64,000 nucleotides of DNA, from contig OENT01000001.1 in assembly GCA_900239685.1 (NCBI GenBank), positions 1 through 64,000 of the forward strand. Direction: 5' to 3'. The position numbers and the translations under genes are program-made. The DNA is from Rotaria macrura (taxonomy: Eukaryota > Rotifera > Eurotatoria > Philodinida > Philodinidae). Of the stretch, positions 50,601 to 61,078 are shown one piece after another. Within the stretch, counting starts at the first letter, position 1. Each line of letters begins with the position of its first letter. The notes under the pieces were generated by a model. The model was given only the letters and a program-made list of their open reading frames with translations. It did no database searches and had not been told where the DNA came from.

Positions 50601-53600
50601 TGAAGTTGTCGACGATGTAGTGGTATCTGTTGTAGTTGTCGTACTTTCACTCGTAGTTGTTGTGGTCGTCGTTGTTGAAGTCGTCGTTTCGGTTGTGCTC
50701 GTGGTGCTTGAAGTTGTTGTAGTTGTTGAAGTTGTGGCTGTTGTAGTTGTACTCGTCGAGGTGGTCTCTGTTGTTGATGTAGTTGTTGTTGTAGTCGTTG
50801 ATGTTGTCTCGGTAGTAGTTGTACTCGTCGAGGTGGTCTCTGTTGTTGATGTAGTTGTTGTTGTTGAAGTTGTTGTTGTTGAAGTTGATGCCGTAGTAGT
50901 TGTTGTTGTTGATGTTGTCGTTGTGCTACTTGTGCTCGTTGTTGATGTAGTTGTTGTTGATGTAGTACTTGCTGTTGAAGTTGATGTAGTAGTAGTTGTT
51001 GCTGTTGTTGCAGTCGTTGTAGTTGCAGTTGTGCTTGCTGTTATTAAAAGTAAGTTACATATATTCGAATTTAAACAATCGCGTCAGTAATATTTTCAAC
51101 TTCTAACTATTTAGTCTTCAAGCGATCAAGTGTTACTTAAGATGCTCAGAATACATGCAGAACTAGACAAATCGTTTTGAATTCATTTGAAAGCTGATTA
51201 TTTCATATAATTCGGTCGGGTCCCATGCTCCATAACTACTAAATTTTCATTACGCATGAGATGCAAAAACATCGGTAATGATCTCACATGAGCTCGCTTG
51301 TTGAATGGCAGAAATAAAGAAAATGCTTATCGTCATTCTTTTATCCAAATTCTGGATGCGTCATGTCTAAGGCGTACATCCCTGGATAGTTTTGAAATTA
51401 TTTTCTATTACTCTGAATAAATGTTTTTGTACCAAATCATTACTGATACTTTTCTAAAGTAAGTCTTAGATATTTGAATACCAGAAGCAGCTACTAACTC
51501 ATGAAATATTATTATTTTTTCAGTTTGTGAATAACTACCGCGAAAAGAATCATAGACTTTTCTATTTTAAATATATATAAGAAAGAAGTTTTGCTTTAGA
51601 ATGGACTATTCGACATCGAAATATCTGTGGAGAATGAATATTAGCAGAGAGTCTTTCATCGAATATCTCGTGAAATTTCAATTATTGATAATCCTTCAAG
51701 AAGAAACGAAACTAAAAAACGACTACATATTGGCTGTCACATTCTTCCAAAACTAATTTAGTGATAAACTGCGACATCAGCCTTTGCCTTCTTTTGTTGC
51801 AAATTTTTAACAGATTCTTAATCGATGGTTGTAAATAAAAGTATGCGCTGCGTAATCATCCCAGCTAGCTGTTTGCTGACCGTACACACATATTAAGACT
51901 ATTATTCACTCATCCAGACTAACCCTGATAATTTTGAAGTCAAAATAAGATTCAATAGCTTGAATTTTTGCTCGTTATTGAAGACATCATTTCACTTTGA
52001 ATATTTTATGACTGTAGGTTTATTGAGACAAACAGCGGTTTTCTATTTTTATCATATGAAAATTTCTTTTATTGTACCTCGCTTAATGCAAAACTCAGTT
52101 TTCTGAATCGGGACAACCTACTCGTTTCTCTCAATTGACTCGATTGCACTGTGAAGCTTTTCTGACATATGCTATGTAGTATACTCCGGTATACTTTAAA
52201 GTTAAGTCTACCATTTTCATTTTCGGCTTTGCTCTCAGTATTTAAAGACCTACGAAAGTTACCAACTGGGGTGTAGTTCAAGGAAGTCACGTGTTTCTCT
52301 CAGAGGAAAAAAAATAAATTAGGATCTTTTCTTAACTTTATAATAATCTCCAGAGACATGTTTCAAGTATCTGTATAAAAAGTGTTAGTTCAATTCCATA
52401 AAGTTACGTCAGTGAGTTATGGGATGGGGAAGGGAGACAGTCTTATGTAACACGATCTGGTCTTGTAGCAAATCCAAGTGTTTCTGGAAAAGAAACCAAA
52501 ATTTGCCACAGGCTTTTAGGAACTATCTCTCTCTCTCTCTCTCGTGAAAGTTTTACCCTGATCAGCTTTATTTTATGCAAGAAGTAGAAGCTGTCAGAAA
52601 ACAGAAGACAGGAAAACCTTTAACTGATATTACCTTATGTAAGGTTTACTCTTGCTAGTGAATTTCTATAGTCAAAAATGAGTAGATTTTGCTTGATGTT
52701 TTCCGAAAATAATTTTTTTTCAACAATTCATTTCGATCTTCTAAATGTCGCATGTGAAATTATTTTGCAATCTTTTTGTATAGATTCATATAGTAGACTA
52801 TCGGATGAGGGATTACCCGGAATTATTTTTTTGGGATTTATTTTTCTACAAGATTGATTTATTTATTGAGGATTTATTAACTATGATGATATAACAACAT
52901 ACTCACACCCACACTAACTGGAATGCACTTACAATTTCACTCACACCCATACACATGCCCTTACTCATATCATATATTCACTCAGAAACTATATGGGATC
53001 TATCTCAATATGCTTAGGGACTTATTAATAAGTTCCAATAAATCCCGAAAAAATAAGTCACGGTTACTGCTGATCGGGATAGTGCGAAGATTAAATAGTA
53101 TGCGAGTGGGTGCAGATAAATTCTACATACAAAAAGACCATCAACTAACTGTCTAGATAACTAGCAAATCGAATAAAATTAGACCGTGAAAAATCATGAT
53201 TATGCTGTCGAGAAAAACTTTATCATCTTTTTACGACTCTCTTATTACTAAAAATATGAAAATTTTTTTCATACTTCTGTTATGTGCCTAAATAGATTTC
53301 TACCGTTCAAGAATATTTATAGATTTTTCTCTATGCTCTAAAAATCAAATTTATTATTGAGCCTGCAGTCAAGAGAGAGCTTCTCAAATTTCTTTAGGTG
53401 TTCCCAAATTTTACAGCTATTTCATCAACTCAACAAAATTCTATGAAGGTTCACTAAATTTGTACGCATTTCTTCCGGTTCTTTCATGATTTAGATAGAG
53501 GTTCAGTAATAAAACTAATGGTTTTTTTAGATTAACTTGCTCATAATTGTGATATGAATCATAGTTATATGAGTCAAACGTTGTGATTTGAAGAACCCAT

Positions 53601-55188
53601 CACTTTTTTTACTTAATCCATTGAAGTATAACTATATTGCACAAAGATAATTAACTTAAATTTTCTAGCAAGGACCACTGGAAGAAAGAGTGTATATCAC
53701 AAAAATTCATCATCAATTCCACGAGATTTTCAGGCAGTCATTGTGAATTCTTTCGATATCATTTTAACAGTTTCTATGATTGCATTCTTGAAGTATAGTA
53801 GCGAACAATGCATGTCAGTAAAATTTTCTTTCTGCATATTTATTCCTAATCGGTGACAGGAAAAAATATGCTCATGCATGTTTATCGTATATACAGTTGC
53901 ATACGTGATTTTAAAAGTATTTTGGATCAGCTTCGAATGCTGCCTTTTCTTTAATATCGAACGAGACTTTGCCCATTATCATCAATGTAATAGATACTTA
54001 TTGTTATAACACTACTGGTGAAATTAAAAAACACGAAGGAGACTGGATGATTATTATAATTTTAAAACAGAGAATTATGCAATAGATCAATTGAGAGAGA
54101 GAGAGAGTGCAGTGATCTATTTTTACCAGAAGCACTCAAACGAACATTAATGACTATTACTCTGGATATATTATGAAAACTGAATTCTTATCATCTGTAC
54201 TAACCAGATATATTTTATAAACTATGCACAAGAATGGTTCAATATTTGTGACACGTTATTATAACCAATGCTAATTCTAAGGCTTAGTTCTATGCATTTG
54301 AAACATTCGCAATAAAGCTCGACATTAAATTCACTAATCAACTTAACTTACACTCTAAAAAAATAAGAGCTTTACCGAACCTCCCAAAAAGGTTCGGTTT
54401 ATGACAAAAAGCTTGCAAATTTGTTGAAAGTTCCAAAAACATGAATAAAAAAAAACACGGAACCTTTAAAGGACTTGACCGTGTGCCCGCAATCAGATAC
54501 TTTTTTCTTCGAAACAATTTTAAGTTCGGTAGAGCAAAAAAAGGTTTCGTAGGTACATACGAAACTCGAAAAGTTTCGTAGTAAACCTCATGGTTTTATG
54601 CGAAACTCAATACGAAACTATGAGATTAACTACGAAACTTTTCGAGTTTCGTATTTACCTACGAACCTTTTTTTGCTCTACCGAACTTGAAAAGGTTTCG
54701 AAGAAAAAAGGATCTGATTACAGGCACATGGTCAGGTCCTTTAAAGGTTCCGTGTTTTTTTTTATTCATGTTTTTGGAACTTTCAACAAGTTCGCAAGCT
54801 TTTTTTCAACTACCGAACCTTATTTTTTTTGGGGGGGGGGGCGGTCGATAAAGCTCTTATTTTTTTTAGGGTGCAGAAAATAGTAAGGAGCTACGTATTT
54901 TAGATGAGATACATGTCTTATATATGAAAGAAAGAACTGATCTATCTAGCAAAATATGAGCGGCTCTGATCATATCTATTATACTCACTGGTTTTCGATA
55001 CTGTAGTGGCCGTTGTTGCCGGTTGTCCTATTAATCAAAATTCGATACGAACAAATTTGCCATTTTCTAAGTACCAATGATACTCACCTCGTGTTAAAGC
55101 AACTACGACCCCAATCACTGCACCCAAAATAGCAGTTATGAGAGCACAGCAACAAAGAGCCAGACACAATCGAAAATAATATCCCTTT
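44698..55188 (-). CDS. single-pass membrane protein: Thr-rich stalk plus lectin-like C-terminal domain (5' end not found)
   Basis: Exons on the minus strand: 55188-55088, 55027-54989, 51037-50378, 45267-45232, 45173-44698, all GT..AG with matching phase; they encode 436 complete codons plus stop. The first exon begins in mid-codon and has no ATG, so at least one more exon lies upstream. Order: a basic RKGYYFR region, a hydrophobic segment LCLALCCCALITAILGAVIG and VVVAL (transmembrane), an ATTATT linker, a 220-residue stalk almost only Thr/Ser with some Val/Ala/Glu (mucin-like, probably O-glycosylated), a TTPTTTTTTTT linker, then a C-terminal domain of about 150 residues starting TTCSAAGRGTLMSLFLP, with STYLDEVSIMD, ELLINSSFEDS, several Cys, and GHTYNISFWL. 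The domain resembles carbohydrate-binding (jelly-roll) modules; that is inference. Orientation is probably N-terminus in, stalk and domain outside. Introns reach 5.1 kb and host mobile elements. Confidence 0.8.
45268..50377. other. 5.1-kb intron of the membrane protein gene
   Basis: Bounded by the donor ACAACAG|GTAAAA (minus strand, 50378/50377) and the acceptor TTTATAG (45268). No exon is supported inside. It contains a GC-richer patch at about 48127-48355 with reiterated GTAAAACGG-like words and AGGCC near both ends (a degraded miniature element) and a clean hAT-type MITE at 49507-49666. A 15-bp tandem duplication lies near 48065-48095. Confidence 0.6.
49507..49666. mobile_element. hAT-type MITE with 8-bp duplication, body of GAAGTAC repeats
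   Basis: Begins CAAGGGGGAAAAAAGCAGAC and ends GTCTGCGTTTCCCCCCTTG. The inverted repeat continues inward through TTCTGTACTTCT and AGAAGTACAGAA, about 32 bases in all. Flanks GTTCATGC (49499-49506) and TTTCATGC (49667-49674) agree at 7 of 8 positions. The 160-bp body is a run of about ten GAGAAGTAC-like units with roughly 10-bp period. No coding sequence; it lies in an intron. Confidence 0.85.
50378..51037 (-). repeat. coding Thr/Ser repeat (ACA/ACT/TCA codons)
   Basis: This exon of the membrane protein gene is a degenerate trinucleotide array; on the plus strand it appears as GTT/GTA runs. Longer repeats occur within it, for example a roughly 60-base unit around 50750-50790 recurs at 50815-50860. 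Such arrays expand and contract easily, so length variation among alleles is likely. Confidence 0.8.
51038..54988. other. 4.0-kb intron of the membrane protein gene
   Basis: Between the stalk exon and the short linker exon. Nothing coding is supported. CT microsatellite at about 52529-52543 and GA microsatellite at about 54094-54107. The large foldback element 54351-54873 lies near its 5' side. Confidence 0.6.
54351..54873. mobile_element. 523-bp foldback element
   Basis: The left end CACTCTAAAAAAATAAGAGC is the near-exact inverted copy of the right end GCTCTTATTTTTTTTAGGGTG. The two halves are complementary nearly throughout: TTTACCGAACC, AAAAAGCTTGC, CGGAACCTTTAAAGGAC, GTTCGGTAGAGCAAAAAAAG and GAAACTCGAAAAGTTTCGTA in the left arm each have a partner in the right arm. 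The centre near 54590-54610 also contains GAAACT/AGTTTC words. No coding sequence and no clear target duplication. A single transcript through it would form one long hairpin. Confidence 0.7.
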
Positions 55189-56497
55189 CTAAATTCAAAA
55201 ATTTCAATAAAAAGACTTGCTAATAACAAATTTTATTTGGCATGACCCGATGAATGGTGTACAGACACGTGCACTTCTAACTAGAAGACTACTACGTATC
55301 TGTAACTGTTACTCTTATTTTATGATAACTTGAGTGCACATAATAGTTTGATTGACATTCATTATCAATTTCGTGATGCTGAAGCATTCTCTTTCAACTA
55401 GGGATGCAACGGCGGCGGTGAACTATGTTTCATCAGTTCATATCGTTAACCAATTCTCACTCAGATGCGCTGATACTAGCAGGTATAAAGCAGTATAAAG
55501 CCAAATACGGCTGATATAAAATGGTAGGACGGCTACGGTATGCATCGGTTATTTTTACCATTGTATTTCTACTTTCAACTTAATAAAACTTGTACTATTT
55601 GCTTCTGATTCAAGATCACAGTGCGATTTACGAATGATATAAATGTAAGCAGTATGTGTCAACAGTACTGTTAATGGGTGTTCCAAGTGATATCAATCAG
55701 AGATGGCCAACTTCAACGTTTTCCATGATAAACCACTGGTGTTAGAGGGCAGCTATGAAAGGAAAACGGAGCTTCAGCGTTTTACATAAATTAAGTATAC
55801 TTGATCCATCTCCTGCTATGACGGTTTCAACGAAGTTTTAGCTAAGCACGTTTTTTGCTAGAGAAGTTAACTTTGGAGTTCCCCAAGTCGGATATTGATT
55901 CAAGGGATATTAACAAGTTTTAGCCATCATAACATTCCAGTATATTTTTAGACAAGAGATTCATAGACAAGATGCAGAAATAGAAAGAAAGAATTGAACG
56001 ATCTGATGTTTCTAAAAGTTTATTCAGTTACTAGTGAGATACAATTCTCTATTTAAAACTGATGAATTCATCGAAAAGTAGGCAGTTGTTTTTTAACGTA
56101 AAAACATGGTACAAACCATCCAAGTTGAACATATAAAAGAAAATATATCCTTTTTATTTACTGGACGCCCAGCTAACATAATGTAATGTTTTCTTATCGG
56201 GGAAAATTTAAGCACAACTAGAAAAACTTCATGAAAATGTGTGAGGTTACGACCTAAAGAGGAACGTAATGAGATCTCTAACTTTTTCCATTCAATTCAA
56301 TGTTCAATAGTGGTTGAGTTTCAAAAACTTGTTAGTAAACTCCATTCGGTACTAAAATTTTGAATACTCATTCGGTTTTTACCTTCGTTGTACAAATATG
56401 AAATACAGAGTGTGAAATCAAAAATTTTCTTTTGTCTCGTTCTGCCGAGCACTTCAGCTTTTAATATACTTTTAACTATTCTCTTGTCATTTCTCAT
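55189..56497. other. upstream part of the membrane protein gene, exon not found
   Basis: The missing N-terminal exon(s) of the minus-strand membrane protein should lie here or further right; none could be picked with confidence. A GC-richer patch at about 55406-55560 (GGCGGCGGTGAACTATG to GGCTACGGTATGCATCGG) looks like another short degraded element. Confidence 0.4.
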
Positions 56498-57697
56498 CCC
56501 CAGATCGAAGACGTACGGCGGGAGCCGGCCGGATCCGGTGTTATCCCTATGATTTCCGCAAGCGGGTTTCCGAAATCGGCTCCAGCTTACTTCCCACCAG
56601 TTCCTAGCATCGGAGCGTATCCACGGATACGGTTCCCGTTTCTAGAACAGATATCGGTAACGGAAAAGCAATTTTTCCATCGGGACAGAACACGGCTCAG
56701 ATCTGACCGTTTCCGCTAAGCTCACGAAAACTCATGTGACCGTTTCCAAGACAGGGCTAAATACTTCAACTTAGTAAGCAAAGATCTCCGTATTTCGAAG
56801 CCAGTGTTAAGCTTCTTTTTTAAAAAGCCTCAAACAACACCAGAAGATACCTTGGGAACAAATAACATTCTAGTAAAACACTATACATTTCTCTCCAAAA
56901 TTGTTTTTGTCGCTAAAATGGGAATTTAAAGTCCGAAGACCTAAAAATCAGATTTTTAGACTTTTGCAAACCGAAAACGCTATGTGTAAGACCAGCACAG
57001 ATGTTAAACACCAGTGTTTTGAGACTTTCCTGAGTCTTCAATCAAGGTAAGTGACGTTTCTGAAGTCTGAAAATGACCTATCATTAAAAATTTTTATCAA
57101 AGACATTTGGAATGCAGACTAATGCACTGAAAACAATATGACTCTAAGTAACACATGTAAAATTTTCACGCGAACCCATAAAAGTATGGTAAACTATCCA
57201 TTTCATCGACATAGTTAACAAAATGAAGGATTTAGAAAAAAAATCCCAAAAACGACCTTTAAAGGTCTTTTTTTAAATGCTGATTTGAGTATGCAGGAAC
57301 GATATAAGTGAGAATTTTTATATTCGATGTGATTTTTTTTCTAGTGGAGGCCTGATTTTCCAAGAAGAAATAATCTAGTCGGAAGACGGTCGATTCCCAC
57401 TGTTTTCCATTGCTTCTTTATCGGAGTATCATGTTTTCCGGTTTGATCTGTGTGGAACTTGCGATAGTTGCGGTAGGTTCCCGGCTGATCCGAGGTATTT
57501 CCATGAAATTTCCGGTTTTCGGAAATGGCCGGAATATCCAGGTCCCGGGTATGGATAATTCCGGCTGAAATACTGCTTCCATGTTCCGGTGAAATTTCCG
57601 GCCGGAAATACACCGGAACCGGCAGGAAGAAGCCGGAAAATATCCCGTTTCCTGCGGGATCCGGCCGGATCCAGGCTCAGGAACGAACGACCTGGAT
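56498..57697. mobile_element. candidate 1.2-kb element with CCGG-rich ends
   Basis: The left end CCCAGATCGAAGACGTACGG is followed by GGAGCCGGCCGGATCCGG. The right end, on the minus strand, reads ATCCAGGTCGTTCGTTCC followed by a GGATCCGGCCGGATCC word. Both subterminal regions (56500-56750 and 57425-57697) are dense in CCGG words such as CCGGAAATTTCCGG and CCGGCCGGATCC, while the middle is AT-rich and non-coding. The layout copies that of the 38459-41737 element with a different word. TA flanks are not clear, so the ends are tentative. Confidence 0.4.
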
Positions 57698-57851
57698 CGT
57701 CATAATTCTGTTTTTTTATGATATGGCATTTTTATTGTTACGAACATGAAATATAGATGGTAAACAAGGTGATTCTATTAACCGATTATTCAATGTTGCT
57801 TTTTCATACCTAGAATTGGAATGAAGAGGGTGAGATTGAGAATCGCACTAA

Positions 57852-58195
57852 TACCCAAGTGGGTCATTCCAACAATTGGAATCCGATCATGTTTCTATCG
57901 AAGATTCTCTAATCCGAAGAAATCCAATCCGATTCCGGGATTGCGATCCGATATTCGGACCTTTAGTGTTGGAGTTTATCGAACTCTACTATCGAAATCC
58001 GATTGGATTTCATCGTATGATCTAACAGACCGCTACTATTGGGATCAAATGCTAATTCGTACACAAAGAAGGAAATAGGTTTCTCCCATCGGATCCATTA
58101 GTGTTTCCACAATCTGGATTCCCATAGGATTTCATCGGATCGGCGAAACCTATCAGATCCGATTGGATTCACTATCGGATTCATTCACCTGGGTA
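57852..58195. mobile_element. MITE with CCCAAGT/CCCAGGT termini, body of AATCCGAT words
   Basis: Left end TACCCAAGTGGG and right end CACCTGGGTA pair over about 9 bases; TA lies on both outer sides. The 344-bp body reiterates AATCCGATTGGATT, ATCGGAT and TCCGAT on both strands. The termini match those of 38459-41737 and 43668-43981, although the internal word is different. Confidence 0.5.
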
Positions 58196-58334
58196 GCTCT
58201 ACTGCATATTGTCATGTACTATTTTGTTAATAATAGATGTAAGTTTCAGAAAAAGCCAGCAGTGGACAACAAAACGATCGGTGAGATAAATGCTTATTTC
58301 AAGCGGATATATGCCGTAAAGATTGAAAATGCAT

Positions 58335-58569
58335 TCCCTTTCTTTTCTGTTCATATACTATATATAAATATACATAACTACATCGATACATATATATATA
58401 AACACACACATTTATTTATATATAATCACATGTATATATATATACTTATATATATATATATACATATAAATATATACTTATAAATATATACTTATATATA
58501 TATACACATGTATATATATATACACATGTATATATATATACATATATATATACACACACATATATATAA
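58335..58569. repeat. TA/CA microsatellite
   Basis: Long run of TATATA interspersed with CATGTA and ACACAC. It directly abuts the palindrome that starts at 58570, and TA-rich sequence resumes after the palindrome ends (59485-59520), so the palindrome seems to have inserted into this microsatellite. Confidence 0.85.
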
Positions 58570-59484
58570 ATGTTGGAGGGGAAATTAAAATCTAGAGGAA
58601 TTTTAAATTCCCCTAGGGGAAATTAAAATTTTAATTTGCCCTAGGGCAAATTAAAATCTTTCTCTTTTCCATATATTTCATATACAAAACCGAGGATTTT
58701 AATTTCCCCTAGGGCAAATTAAAATTTTAGTTTCTCCTATAGGGGAATTTTAAATAGCCCTAGTAGAAATAAATATATCATTTATACATTTCTTCATAGG
58801 AAAATTTCAGATAAATAATGTAATCATTTCGTGATTCTATAGTAACCGAAATAGAGACAGGGAAGAGTCGAATACATAGGTTTACAAAAAGAGAACGGTT
58901 CGGAAAAAATCAATTTCTATAACAACAAAATTCGAAATTTCCATGACACAATAATCAGTATAAATACATTTGATGAAAAACTGGATGCGCACGTTCAAAG
59001 GTTCCATGAAAAATTTCGTGCAAAGTNACTTTGCACGAAATTTTTCATGGAACCTTTGAACGTGCGCATCCAGTTTTTCATCAAATGTATTTATACTGAT
59101 TATTGTGTTATGGAAATTTCGAATTTTGTTGTTATAGAAATTGATTTTTTCCGAACCGTTCTCTTTTTGTAAACCTATGTATTCGACTCTTCCCTGTCTC
59201 TATTTCGGTTACTATAGAATCACGAAATGATTACATTATTTATCTGAAATTTTCCTATGAAGAAATGTATAAATGATATATTTATTTCTACTAGGGCTAT
59301 TTAAAATTCCCCTATAGGAGAAACTAAAATTTTAATTTGCCCTAGGGGAAATTAAAATCCTCGGTTTTGTATATGAAATATATGGAAAAGAGAAAGATTT
59401 TAATTTGCCCTAGGGCAAATTAAAATTTTAATTTCCCCTAGGGGAATTTAAAATTCCCCTAGATTTTAATTTCCCCTCCAACAT
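58570..59484. mobile_element. 915-bp nearly perfect palindrome centred on an N
   Basis: The two 457-base arms are mirror complements around the N at 59027 (CAAAGT N ACTTTG). The outer ends read TGTTGGAGGGGAAATT and its complement. In the parts compared by eye only one mismatch was found (58596 A against 59458 C). The outer 200 bases of each arm are themselves built from smaller palindromes, CCCTAGGGGAAATT and AATTTGCCCTAGGGCAAATT, repeated several times. The inner arms are ordinary AT-rich sequence. No coding frame. It may be a real foldback element inserted in TA-rich DNA, or an assembly product; the central N is a warning. Confidence 0.75.
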
Positions 59485-60638
59485 ATATATACATGTACAT
59501 ATAATGTACATATTTATCTATAAAACTAGACTCTATTTGAAGCATATTTGTAATTCGGAAAATGCTTGCCTCGCTTGCTCTTGCAATTTTTCCCATTGAA
59601 ATTATCATAATTCCTATGCGTTCTCATTTTTCCGTCGGCGATGTGTTTGTATGTTACGATAGCTTCTCAAGGAGCATTTTTCTCACGGGAAAAATGAATG
59701 TAGCATTAGCCCACATTCAAGTGAGAGAGTTATCATTCATGGGTGAGAGCTATTGCTTATCATATGGTTACGTGATATGCGGTTCGGAGCATTTTTAGCT
59801 TTGACAGCATTTTTCTGCAGATAAGAAGCATTTTTGACACTAATCGAATTGTTGTTTAACTCTCTTATAGTATATGAAAAGATGAGACATTACAGATGTC
59901 ATTGATGGGCTAATGGAAGTTACTCCATTTATTCTCGATTAGCCATGCAATCATTGATCTAGCTAATCTACTCTAAGTAATCATTCACCTGCAGACACTT
60001 AAACATATTTTAAGAAAGTTTCAAGTTAGACATTATCAATCATAAAGTCAATATGAGGAACAATACTTAGTATGATAAAATATATTCCGAATATTTTGAC
60101 CAATACTTTGCTGTATATTCATGCTAATCGCATGATCCGAATCGATGAAAATTTGCTCAAAAATACACTTAATTTTGCAATTATCATAGTTCAAATATTT
60201 GTGAATTTTCTAACTATGACTGCTTCCTAGTGTAAAATGAAAGTTTCATGAAAATGTTTACATGCCTAATTAAAATGCTATACGATGGGATGTTCCTGTG
60301 AAGAAAGATCGTGAGATTCTCCGTCCATAGAATGAAGCTAGTATAAACGTCGACTTATCAAATTTCATCGTTAACCCTCTCAAATATTCTAAGCATAAAA
60401 AAACTCATGCTTCTTTTCAGGTTGTAGAAATGAGTCACTCAGCTATTAATTAAAAGCATATTTCTCTAAATTTATCAGTACGACAAATGTGACTGACTAG
60501 TGAAAAATCATGGTTCCATAAAATATCCATCATTCATTAGAGATATCAGACAAACAAATATAGAAGTATTATTTAAGATGTATGGAATTGATGAATTCTG
60601 CAACAGATCCAAGTGAAAAATTGTTAGATTATATCACA
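59485..60638. other. gene-free stretch
   Basis: TA-rich directly after the palindrome, then AT-rich sequence without supported exons. The frame at 59562-59798 starts with a hydrophobic stretch, but it has no splice or family support. Confidence 0.45.
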
Positions 60639-60952
60639 TTATGGCATAGATTATAGTGGGGTTTTCGGGCAACAAAATCCACATTTTTATAATCGATTGA
60701 AATGTTCACAAATCAACGATAATTTAACTTTCAATCAAAAATAATCTTTTTAAAGCAAATAAGTTTGATCTAAGACATCGATGTTCGATATGATATAATT
60801 TTAATCAAAACTATACTATTTAAGTCTGAATTACACTCGATTACGAAGATTATTTTTGATTGAAAATTAAATTATCGTTGATTTATAAAGATTTCAATCA
60901 ATTATAATTTGGATTTTGTTGCACAAAAATCCGATTATAATCTATGCCATAA
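60639..60952. mobile_element. 314-bp foldback MITE flanked by TA
   Basis: Left end TTATGGCATAGATTATA and right end TATAATCTATGCCATAA are exact inverted copies. The arms stay similar over about 110 bases (CAACAAAATCCA, ATCAACGATAATTTAA and CAATCAAAAATAATC each have a partner). If TA is the target duplication, the element starts TGGCATAGATTATA, which would suit a Tc1/mariner-type MITE. The centre is a short AT-rich spacer. No coding sequence. Confidence 0.75.
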
Positions 60953-61078
60953 AGTGATACAATCTGACTATTATTCATCGATGTCGCTAAATCAAGGCAG
61001 ACAAAGGAAACGTTAAAATTACCGGAAACGGTACGGAAAACCTTGACCTTACAAATATATCAACAATATACGAGACTC

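Noticed and set aside
50422..51090. 222-codon plus-strand frame that is almost pure Val
   Set aside because: It is the antisense of the ACA/ACT-rich Thr stalk exon of the minus-strand membrane protein gene; splice sites and phase support only the minus strand. The Cys-rich frame at 50349-50570 and the Gln-rich frame at 50441-50650 are further shadows.
54590..54883. 97-codon plus-strand frame
   Set aside because: It lies within the right arm of the foldback element 54351-54873 and arises from its repeated GAAACT words; no protein family features.
57341..58078. Frames of 74-90 codons on both strands
   Set aside because: They lie in CCGG- and AATCCGAT-word elements; reiterated words give open frames in several phases, and the translations are repetitive.
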